Under the pieces are notes generated by a model, which saw only the letters and a list, made by a program, of their open reading frames with translations, ran no database searches and had not been told where the DNA came from. A program made the translations under genes and the position numbers. Positions 49,101 to 61,100 of a stretch of DNA of 64,000 bases are shown here, piece by piece; the first letter of the stretch is position 1, and every line of letters begins with the position of its first letter. The stretch is from Phorcus lineatus (Eukaryota; Mollusca; Gastropoda; Trochida; Trochidae). The stretch is taken from positions 46,517,402 to 46,581,401 of the forward strand of contig OV121086.1 of assembly GCA_921293015.1 (NCBI GenBank), in the 5' to 3' direction.

Positions 49101-52100
49101 CAACATCTTCTCCAGGTCTGCAGGGGAACAGACAACAAGGTCAAATATATGACTCTCAACTTCTTACAGTAACATGGAGTATGGTGAGCTCACACATGTC
49201 AAATGCAGCAGTGGTGTTACTTGCCAAGAAATACTGACTGCTGCTAGAAAATACCATTTCAATACTTAGAGGTTTTAGAAAAATAGGAAAATATCCAGCA
49301 GTGGTATCACTTAATGGACACACACACTTAACTGCAACAGTTAATTCCTAGAATCTACAGCTGCTGAAGACATACCGACAGCTGGTGCACAAGGATTTAA
49401 ATGTTCATATAGGTAGTGAATTTATCGTATCGAATGTTTTTGAAAAATGAATCATGAAGCATTCTGAGTGAAAATGAATCCTCTGATAATCTTCACAGTA
49501 TCCATTCATATTGCTTATATATAACTTGCCTATGAATACCAATAAAGCAAGAAACCTTGCTAGTTAGTTATTATTATCTAGGACTTGACCCTGGCTTAAG
49601 ATAGGCCATTTTGGAATTATCATGGACCAAGCTATACATGGTTAATTGGACTAGACAATGATGTCATTGATGATCCTAACAACTAACTGACCAGTTTTGT
49701 CCTGCAGGTACTGGCCGAGGACCATGTTGAGTTCATCCCTGCGGTCGGCTCGCTGCAGTCTGCGCTGTTTTAGTCGTGCCTCCAGCAGGTGTGTCTGTCT
49801 CTCCTGTTCACTCAACTGGGCCCACTTTACATGGCCGTACTGCTTCATCAGAGCCTAAACATCAAGTGATGCAATTTGGGGTTTGAGTAATGCTTCATAA
49901 GAGTTAGGGGATTTGAGATTTGAAGTCACAAATATTATTAGTATAAGCTAATGACAGTGAGGCTGGTGGTGTGTGAATAAGATTTTCTGAGGCTGTAGAG
50001 TTTTCGATAATCTTGTTTATTCAATAGACAAACGTTACATCATGTTGACATTGACGTTAGACGGTGAAGAACGAACGATGCACCCCTGACGGTGTCACAT
50101 CAATTTGCTCCTTGAGGAATACGATACTATTACATCCCCCTTTTTTACAAGATTATGTTTTAGACAAAACATTGAAGAATTTTCATTAAATTGAAAAATA
50201 AGTTTTACAACTGTTTGAATGTTTGAAAATAATAATTGATAACAGAATTACTGATGAAAATAAGCTGTACCTCAAACTTTAGGCTTTAAACGTCAATATC
50301 AGAAACTCTCAATAAACTACTCAAGCATTGAGGTTGTAAATCGTGAACATGCAAACTTAGATGTCACTCGTGTCCCAGTCGAGCTGGAGGTTTTACTGCT
50401 CGTCCTGATCTGGTCATATAAGAGTCACTGGTTGTCATCGCTGGTGGGTGACCAGCAACATCAGGTTCTGGTTCGGCCCCATCATAGTCCTTAACATCAG
50501 TATCAAAGGACACTGACTTCTCACGGAGTTGATGTCGGTTACGTCGAACTGTACCTCCATCATCCTGTTTCACTAAGTAGGATCTTGGCTTGTCACAAGT
50601 ATCCTGTACTTGACCAGGCTTCCACCTTTTGCTGTTCTGGTCCTGAATGAGTATGGGCTGTCCCTTGTATAGTGGTGGAAGATCCCTTGCAGATCTGTCG
50701 TGGTTGACTTTCTGTAGAGTCTGCCTCTCAGTCAGACGATTGATGATTTCGTCTCGACCCTGGGATTTGTTCCTGTAGTGAACAGGTAATGTGTCTTTTA
50801 CTCTCCTATTGAAAAGTAGTTCAGCAGGACTGGGTAACTTGTGGTCGACGGGTGTTGTTCTGAGAGATAGCAAGGCTAACTCAACATCTTCATTGCCTCT
50901 CTTTGCCTTCTTGATAGTGTTCTTGATCGTCTGGATTTGCCGCTCAATAAATCCATTGGATCTGGGAAAGTGTGGTGATGAGGTAACATGTTGGAAACCC
51001 CACTCACATGCAAACCTTTGGTATTCGGCACTGCTGTAATGGGGACCATTATCAGACACCACTGTGGACGGTATGCCATGTTCTCCAAACACTTGCTTAG
51101 TCATGGCAACAACTTTTGAGCTGGGACAACGATCTGGAAGCTTTCTCACTACTACATACTTGCTATAATAATCTGCTATGGCAAGGTAGTTATCCCCATC
51201 CAAGGAAAATAAATCGGTCCCTAGATAGTCCCAAGGTTTGGTTGGCACTTCATGCTGGTGTAGCGTTTCATGTTGCTGCTCCCGCTGAAACTCTTGGCAA
51301 ATGCTGCACTGCTTACACATTTGGTCCACATCACTGTTGATTTTGTGCCAGTACACAGACTGCCTTGCCCGCAGGATTGTCTTGTCTCGACCAAGATGTC
51401 CTGTGTGAAGCTGATTTAAGATATCTTTTTGAAGAGGTTTTGGAACAATGACACGTTCACCTTTCAACAGGACACCATTCTCCACTGATAACTCGTCGCG
51501 GAAACTCCAGTATTCACGCAGATCTGTTGGTACTTCTTTCAAAGTGTCAGGCCATCCTTGAATAATCAACTCTGTGAGTTGATTCAGCACTGGATCTGCT
51601 CTGGTTTGCTTCTGTACATCTGAGATCTTCTGTGTAGAGAATTGGACATGGTCTACTCGCAGGTCAAGATCAATAGCTTGCTTGTTCTCAGGATTGGGAA
51701 GACGGCTCAAGGAATCTGGTAATGTCAGTAGCTTTCCAGGCCTGTATTCAATTGTGAAGTTGTATCCTTGGAGTTTAAGCATCATTCGCTGAAGCCTTGG
51801 AGGTGCTGAAGTAATGTTCTTGTTCAGAATCATTATCAATGGTTTGTGATCCGTAATGATGTGGAAGCTTCTTCCATAGACATAGGTTTTGAACCTCTCT
51901 ACACCAAAGCATACTGCTAACATTTCCCTCTCAATGTTTGCGTACCTTGTTTCTGCATCGGTCAAGGACTTTGAAGCATATGCTATTGGCCTCTCTTCGC
52001 CACTTTGATCCGGTTGTAAGAGTGCTGCTCCCAACCCTTTCTGACTTGCATCAACCTGTAGGATGACTGGTGCTGTTGTATCATAGTATTGAAGCGTTGC

Positions 52101-55100
52101 ATCAGCATTGATCAGAGCTTTGAGTTTTTCAAAGCTGTTCTGGTAAGCTTCATCCCACATAAATGGAACATCTTTTTTCAACAGTTGCCTGATTGTTGCT
52201 GCCTGCTCAGCCAGGTTAGGTATGAAGAGAGAAAGATACTGGATCAGACCTAGAAACTCTTGCAGTTCTTTCTTGTTCTTTGGTGTTGGCATGCTCCGGA
52301 TGTCGTTTACCTTCTTTGGGTCAGGATGTACACCTTCTGCGTCGTATATCATACCAAAGAATGAGATTTGCTTCTGTTTGATGAAACATTTCTTTGAGTT
52401 GAACATGAGACCATTCTTATTGGCTATCCGCATGAGGTGAAGTAAGTTTCTATCATGTTCCTCTTCCGTGCGTCCATGTACCACAACATCGTCAGTGATG
52501 CCATCAGCTCCATCGCATTGTTCAAGAAGTGAGTCCATTCTCTGCTGAAATAAGTCCTGAGACACAGCTAGACCAAACGGAAGTCGCTCAAAACAATACC
52601 TCCCAAAAGGTGTTCTGAACGTTGTGAGGACTGCACTTTCTGGGTCTAACTTTAGACTCCAATATCCAGCTTTTGCGTCGAGCTTGGAGAAGTATCTCGC
52701 ACCACTTAGCTTATGAGTCATCTCCTCAACAGTAGGAATCTTGTGAGGACATCGTTTGAGTGCTTTATTCAGCTTAGCAGGATCTAGACAGACTCGTAAG
52801 CTTCCATCTGCCTTGGTTGAAAATGCAAGACTGGAACACCAATCGGTGTGTTCTTGAACTTTCCTAATAACACCTTGATTTTCCATTTTGTCCAACTCGT
52901 GTTTGAGTTTGTCACGCATGTGAATTGAAAACTTTCGTGGTGGATCAATATATGGGGTTGTATCCTCCTTCAGGTAAAGTTTTACTGTACCAGGAAAATT
53001 GCCAATCTTGTCGAACTGTCCTGGAAACATCTTCAGGAGATCATCCACACTGTTGATAACCGTTGGTTCAGTTGCAGCTGTTGTTTGTTGCTGAGTGACT
53101 TCATTAACTTGAGTGATAGAACAGTGCATTGTTACAGCTCCGAGGTCACAGCTTGACCTCAATCCAATGACTGCTGGACCATGAACGTCTACAATGTAGA
53201 ACTTGGTTTGTAGCCACTGATTGGAGTCATATCTACAGGGAATATTGATTGATCCAAAACATTTGATAGCTGTCTCGTTGTACGCTATCAGTCTTGTATG
53301 GTTTTCTGGCTTGATCTTGTTTAGATCTGGATATCCCTCATCGTCCAAACGATCTGGAAACATTTGACGGAATGTTCTGACTGGTAGGGTATTCCCCTGG
53401 GCTCCTGTGTCAACTTTAAGTTTCAAATTACACTTGGCCTCTCGATTGATATCTACATCTACAATAGCGTATGCTTCATCTCTGTGTCTCTCTTGTTCAT
53501 CCAAACACATTGAAGAGATTGTAATTGACTCAAAGGATATTTCGTCAAAGTTTGTGTTTGTTTTCTGCTCACTTCGATTTCTTGATCCCTTGAAATGCCG
53601 TGCTTGACTAAGTGATCTTGATCTGGTGTGTTTTCCCCGTCGGATAGAGGATGATCTGGTTGGTCTACTGAATGACCGTTTCTTGGAATATTTAGTGGTG
53701 AGACACACCTTCTTCCAGTGTCCTTGTTTCCCACAGGCATGACAAACTGCTGAATAGGCTGGACACTTTTCCTTCAGTTTCCGAGAATGATCACCTCCAC
53801 AGTTGAGACACGCAGTTTTTATAGCATCTGTCTTGACAGTGGTGTCTTGTGAACTAATATTCATTGCTTTTAGTTCCTGGATGCCTCTCTCAGTAGCTTC
53901 ATAACTGCGACCTAACTTCAACGCTTCCTGAACTGTGTATCCTTTAGGTTTGTTTAAGAGTTCCTTTTGGAAGTCTTGAATCGGTGTAGACGCAATGATT
54001 TGCTCTAGAATTCGCTCATTAGTTTCTTCCTGTGTGAAGTCACACTTCTGTGCCTGTTCTCGGCATTTTGTCACAAATTCATCTAGTGTTTCACTACTTC
54101 CCTTCTGGTAGAAGAAATGCATTTTCAGTCGTGCCACTCTGAAGTTTTGACTAGGATTCAATTGTTCCTCGAACCTTGTCCAAATATATGCATGGTCATT
54201 CTGCTGTTCTTCTGTCAAATTCCATGAATTATATCTGCGAAGACCTTCATCATCCATCCCACTAAGAATATATGGCACTTTCTCCTCATTTTTAACACGT
54301 CTGATCACAAAAAATAATTCCATTTTCTGTTTGAAAAGTGAAAATGCTTCTAGCAAGTTGTGGCTATCCCACTTCATAATGGGCATCATCTGGTGATTAT
54401 CCCTAGACATTTTTGCTGGATATAATTGATTACAAGTGAAAGAAGTGATTTGTTAATATCACGCAATATAGGCAGGTATACGTTTGCCGCTTTGTCCCTT
54501 GGTGTCAGCCAAAGTTCATTTAAACTGTGGTAAAAAGTTCTGGTTTGGTCCGGTAAAATCCCAAATTATTACATCAAAATCGGGAAAAATGTTGTCCACA
54601 AACAAAACGGGCCTCCATAGGTTTTTCTGACCGGTAACGTGGATGATGGCACTAACAGAGCACCGTAGATTTAGCAAACGATCACGGTTAAACCACTGAA
54701 ATCCTGGTAATTTCGATTTTTCTGTATGAAACAGTCGTTATTGTTGATGTTGTTAGTGTAGCACTCCCTAAAGTAGCCGCAGACACGATAGATAATGGAG
54801 TAATCCCTACTTCAAAGTTCGTTTTGCGTTTTCCCGGCGTTGGCCAGCGTTGCACGCGGTCGTCTATCGTCACGCTTCGATATCACGGTTAGAAAGCAAA
54901 AGTCACCTTTTATGACAGTCCCTGTGTTACAACAGACGCTTTCCATCTTGCTTTTACCGCTGCCACCATGAATAAGATTTTCTGAGGCTGTAGAGTTTTC
55001 GATAATCTTGTTTATTCAATAGACAAACGTTACATCATGTTGACATTGACGTTAGACGGTGAAGAACGAACGATGCACCCCTGACGGTGTCACATCAATT

Positions 55101-58100
55101 TGCTCCTTGAGGAATACGATACTATTACAGTGTGCAAAACGAAAAGCCCTTCCAAAATGATGACAAACGCTTCATTAATCTAGTCGGTTTTTATTAAAAA
55201 TGTCAGACCATTCAGGTTTGCTAGTTTTTTTGCAAACCAAAATTGATAACAATCTAATTAAATAAATGGAAATGGTGACGACATATGTTAACTCGATAAA
55301 CAGCTTGTAATGTAATGTAATGTAACATAATGTAATGTAATTTGACCTAAGTGACAATAAATATGAAAGTTCCTTGATTTTAGGTTTCAACATACCTCTA
55401 TGAGCAGCTTGTCTCTCAAAGCATCGTATTTGAGGTCCAGCTCTTTCATCACTTCCTGCTCTGGTGTCTGTGACGGCGCCAGGAGACCCAGTACCTTGGC
55501 AATGTTGTCACACAGACACGCCTCGATGCACAGCGCCACCTGTCTCATCTCCTCACGCAACACGGCTGAGTCCTTGAAGGACAGGCAATGGTTGCTTATT
55601 CTTTTTTTCTTACTACTTTAGAATAATCACATAATTATGGGTATCAAATTATTTTACATTTAAAGAGCCACTCCGCAAGTTGTTGGAGTCATATATGCCA
55701 AACCTAATCAATGGTGTCATTTGATCACGAAGTATCGACTGTTACCATAAAGACACATTTTAAAGCTTATTGGTTTTTTTATAGTGACAATAAGAAGGTA
55801 GAACGTCGCAATTATGATCGAAAACCGGACAGTGGCGTGCGTCAAATAGTCAAACGTAATTTTGGAGACTTATCTAAAACAGCCAGGAGGGCAGTTAGGA
55901 GTTGATAGTGTTTGTTAGGTTATATAACTACTATCCATGTATATTGGACGTGATATCTACACCTCTGTGCATTTATAAGGCTGTTTTGAGATTTTCATGG
56001 GAAACCTGGAGTATTTGTCATATATATATGTCTTTTGGACATGAAAAGTTAAGATGTTTTGATTTATATCCCCACATTCGACATTTAGGTTCGTATCAAA
56101 GGTAAATAATATGTTATGAAAATCATGGAGTGGCTCTTTAAGCTGCTTATTTATTAGTGCCTAACCAAATAAGTTCCATTGGATATAGAAAAAGATATGG
56201 TTTGAGTTTACAACATGGTTAACTAATGCACATTAAGAAAATAAAGATGTTCATAGTCCATAAAATCTTTGATGTTTCTATACTACCTAAAATCCCCAAC
56301 ATTCCCACAATGACACATTTTCATCATACAACATGGAATGTCAGTAAATGTCTTGTCAACATAAAATCAATTAGATTGTAACATCACCAACAATGAATAA
56401 TTGGAACAAACAAATACAAACAAAGTGGATACTTGCATCATTGCATAGATGATAAATATGACACTTTATTTTTTAAACATAAATAAAAAGTCAACGAGAG
56501 TGTAAAGGATCAAATAACTTACATGTTGTTGTACCCGTGTAAGCGTCAGACTCAAATCTTGTTGCTGTGCTTGTTGTAGATCTGCTAGTAGTGCCACCTG
56601 GTGGTCGATGTCCGCTGACTCCGTCTGACGGGATCGTAATTCAAGGACACATGCCATTGCTTCCTGTAAGTAAAAAACGAGATATTTAACCTGATAGATT
56701 ATATGCTTTCCATACTCACTTTTTACAATTATTGTATCTAAATTTTCCATTTTACTCGATGGTGAAACATTACAATGAAATATACTTGTATTTCAACACA
56801 ATGTCTATTATATCAAACAACATAAGCTAAGAAATTATTGGATAAAAATCAATGCACAGACACTACATAAGTATACCTGCATCATTATTAATTGGGTTAG
56901 ATCTGTTAACGGTTTGAAGACATAAACATTTCACTCAATGGCAGCTGATTCAAGACTGTAAAATGTAGCACTCATATCAGCATATATCTAGAAATTGTAT
57001 CATATCATTAGCAGGATGTATGTTTGCACTCTTAGGTACAGCAATCAGTTTCAATATGTGAAGAGAAATTATGTCCAAATCTGTGTTTTCAAATGCAAAA
57101 TTTATAGGCAACAGATATTTTCTTGACTTTGAAAAAAAAGACACTTTTATAATCAGTGTTCAAATAGTTTTCAGTGTTTACTGGAAAAATAGGCTTGTGG
57201 TTTGAAAAATCAACCAGCCCTCCTCGATTTTGACAGACCCTGAAATGTGAAGATACATACAATATATAAAATCATACAAGCCAGATTGGCCAATGCTGAC
57301 CTTTTCCAACAAGCCCCATCTAAAAGTCACCAGCAATGTGCAGCTATTTGAACATTGTTTGAAATGTGATTCATGCATCTACCTTGAAGATAGCAAACTG
57401 TTGCTGAGGATCCTTGCTAGCAGACGCCCTCCATCCTTCCCTGAACCCCGCCAGCTCCTGCAGACGACTCTCCAGATCTGACGTCCCCATAGTCTTCACT
57501 GACTGCTTGTCGGCCATTGTGTCACACTGTGGACAGTTTCAAACATTTTGTTGACCATACAATCTAAAGCAATTTGTAAAGACAGTTGACTTCATCCTTG
57601 ATAAATATTGCTTTTGAAACCAGTCAAAACATACAGGTTTTGACCTGTACAACATTTTGAATAGTGTAAACTGCTTTCTGTCATATTTCCATCTTTATCA
57701 AGTGAATATTGTGATGCTAGAGTAATGATTATTTGAAAGCTAAATCTTCAGTTCACCAACATCTATCTCTATGTCTGTTATGTAGTGAGGCAAAGTTAAG
57801 GTGGCTAAATTGGGTTAATGTCTCTGTCAATATCTTAATTAATAATGCACCTGGTATTATTGTAGGAAATGTGTTAACAATCCATACACAAAGTTTAGCA
57901 CAAAAGTATCACAACATGTAGACTATAAGCTAACTAGAAATGGGCTTGAACACTTAAAAATATGAAAGATTTAAAAAAAAAAAAATGTATTTTCCATATT
58001 TTGTGTTATAAAAATGAAAAATGCTAAACCTGTTTCATTATAAGAAAATGCACACTTCTGCATATGTCAATGAAAGAAAAGGCAATTTTGAAAAATATAT

Positions 58101-61100
58101 AGATAGTCACCTTTATGAAAACAGCCCGTTCCTCCCTGTGTTTGCGATCAAGGAGCTCCATTAGGACGAGCATCAGGTCCGTATCAGCCACATCATTCAC
58201 ATCCACATCCACCGTGCTTCCGCCTACCAATGAGGTTTTATCGCCTGCCTCTCTCCGTCTTCTTGCTGCCTCTAGTCGTTCTTTAGCTAGTCTCTCCTGC
58301 CGTAGTCGTTCTTCATCTTGCTTAGACTTCACCCTAAGAAAATTTAGATGGTTAAAAGTGAGTAAATTTCAATTCCATGTAAAATGCATTTGTTGAAAGG
58401 TCGTCAATTAGCTAACAATCTGAAAATTATCAACATATATGTTAAGGATTTGACAAAAATGACTCACGGTAAGAATAACCAAAATAATCCTGGAAGTCAA
58501 GGAAGGCCATATCTCATCCATAATTCACAGCAGCTTAGTATTATTGTAGAAGGTCTACAATAGCTAAATAGAGGTGGCACCTCAATCCCTTCAACTCAGA
58601 GGCATGAAATTGTCTCTTTAAAATCTGAAATTTGTGATTTCACTCATGATAAACATTGCATAACAATGTTAAACATAAAGTGAAGTGGTAAAAGTGCTTT
58701 GCATAGGACAATGGAAACAATGGCATTTGAACGCAGGGATTAAACTTAATGTATGTAAATTAGAATTGATTCCTCACTTTTCCCCCTGCTCTTCTGCCAG
58801 TCCGAGCATGAGTGCAGCGGTATCAAATTTGTCTTCCTGTCTGATCTGTCGCTGTTGGAGGCGGAGCTTGGTGAGCGCCATCTGGCGGTCACGTTCCTGC
58901 TCTTCTCGGTTTCCAGACTCCATCAATTGTCTCATCAACTCATCCTTTTCCTGCCGAGCACATTGATAAAGAGCAAAGATATAACTATACTCAACCTCCC
59001 AGGGCTTGATATTCCGATACTCTACACTATCACCCCTAGGAATTTTCATCGGGAAATTTTTCACCCAAACAACCTGCCCTTGAGTCTTGCAATGTGACAA
59101 TAATCCTTTAAGGCGTCTTGAAACAAGAAGTGAAAATCTAAGTTTGGTAACCTTTATATTAAAACAGTTTCTTTCAGCACATGCTCAAAATTTTTAATTT
59201 GAAACTTTCCTTCTGATATTCACAGAACACAAAAAGTTGGAGCTGGAATTGCGAGGCAACTAAAGCTTATTATAACAAGTCTTTTGAGAGGCTCGCTGAG
59301 GTCCAACTGACGCAGCAGCTTAGTTCTGTAGTTTACGATGATGCTTTACACTGATGCAACCGAATATCATCCATAGTTTAACATATAGTAGATATTTGCC
59401 AGTATGTTGAACATGTCAGAAGGAGTTGCTTTTACTCAAGTCAGTGTATTTGTAAATTAAGCTTGCTAAAATCAAACTGTATACTCCAACATTGTTGACT
59501 GTCTAACAGCCGCTGGAATTAATTAGTTTTGTTGACTCTTCATCTCTTTCGTTGGCCCAAATGCTAACCTCTGACCTGTTCTGGAAACTTTTTCTTCTTT
59601 TCTCTCCAATCCTCTCACTGTGACACCTCATCGCCAACCCTTATACCTCCAAAAGATTAATACCCCACACCTGATCAATCATGTTATGCAACTAATGGAA
59701 AATGTTATATTTCATCCCCTCCTTAACTATTCTTTACCTAAGATTTCTGAACCGTAAAAGTCCAGCTTCTGAAAACTAGTCTCTGGCAGAGAACGTCAAT
59801 TTTTCTCCCACCCTGACCTCAAGTAGTCAAACCCTTAACCTGGTCAATCCTGTGCTGCAATTGAAAGAGAATGTTCTCTTTTCTCCTCTCCTGACCTGAC
59901 CCTCACCCAAAACCTCTGAACCAAAGTGACCTCAGCCCTGATCTGGTCAATCCTGTGCTGCAACTACTGGAGAATTTGTTTTTTTCTCCTATCATGACCT
60001 TACCCTGACCCCAAACCCCTGACCCCAAGTGACCTCAGCCCTGACCTAGTCAATCCTGTGCGGTAACTGCTGGAGAATGTTCTCTTTTCTCCTCTCCTGA
60101 CCTAAGCCTCACCCGTAAACACCCAAGTGACCTCAGCCCTGGTCTGGCCACACCCGTTGTGCAACTAATAGAGGATGTTCTGTTTTCTCCTCTTCTGACC
60201 TAACCCTCACCCGAAAACCCCTGACCTCAAGTAGCCAAACCCTTAACCTAGTCAATCCTGTGCGGCCACTGCTGGAGAATGTACTCTTTTCTCCTCTCCT
60301 GACCTAACCCTCACCCAAAACCTCTGAACCAAAGTGACCTCAGCCCTGATCTGGTCAATCCTGTGCTGCAAGGTTTTAAGGTCAAGACCCCTATGGCCCT
60401 TATAAGGGGTCAAAAGATCACCAAATCTATGAATTAGAATCCTGTCAGATTAAGAGTCTACACTCAAGGTTTAAGCATTATGGCATTTGCTTCTGGAGAA
60501 GATGAGAATAGATTTAAAGGTCGTGACCCCTATTGCCCATAGACCTTTTAAAGGGTCAAAAGGTCACCACATCTATGAACTAGAATCCCGTCAGCTTAAG
60601 AGTCTCACTTCAAGGTTTCAGCATTCTATGCATTTCCTTCACGAGAAAATAAGAGTAGGTTTTAAGGTCAAGACCCCTATGGCCCTCATAAGGGGTCAAA
60701 AGGTCACCAAATCTATGAATTAGAATCCTGTCAGCTTAAGAGTCTAACTTCAAGGTTTCAGCATTCTATGCATTTGCTTCACGAGAAAATAACAGTAGGT
60801 TTAAAGGTCAAGACCCCTATGTCCCTTACAAGGGGTCAAAAGGTCACCAAATCTATGATTTAGAATCCTGTCAGCTCTAAAAATCTAACTTCAAGGTTTT
60901 AACATTCTATGCATTTGCTTCACGAGAAAATAAGAGTAGGTTTTAAGGTCAAGACCCTTATGGCCCTTACAAGGGGTCAAAAGGTCACCAAATCTATGAA
61001 TTAGTATCCTGTCAGCTTAAGAGTCTACACTCAAGGTTTCAGCATTATGGCATTTGCTTCTGGAGAAGATGAGAATAGATTTTAAGGTCATGACCCTATG

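Larger units (their letters stand above)
49974..55129 (-). mobile_element. Ty3/gypsy LTR retrotransposon, looks whole and very young
   Basis: A 5156-bp element with two 161-bp terminal repeats bounded by TG...CA on either side of one long polyprotein frame. GTGTG stands directly outside both ends (49969-49973 and 55130-55134) as a five-base target duplication. The two terminal repeats read identical to me, so the insertion is very recent. Orientation is minus, the same as the host gene, and it lies in the intron between exons 55396-55572 and 49692-49854. A primer-binding-like TGGTGGCAGCGG follows the upstream repeat, and a polypurine tract (AAAAAAGGGGG, about 50136-50146) precedes the downstream one. 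No envelope-like frame is seen. Confidence 0.95.
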
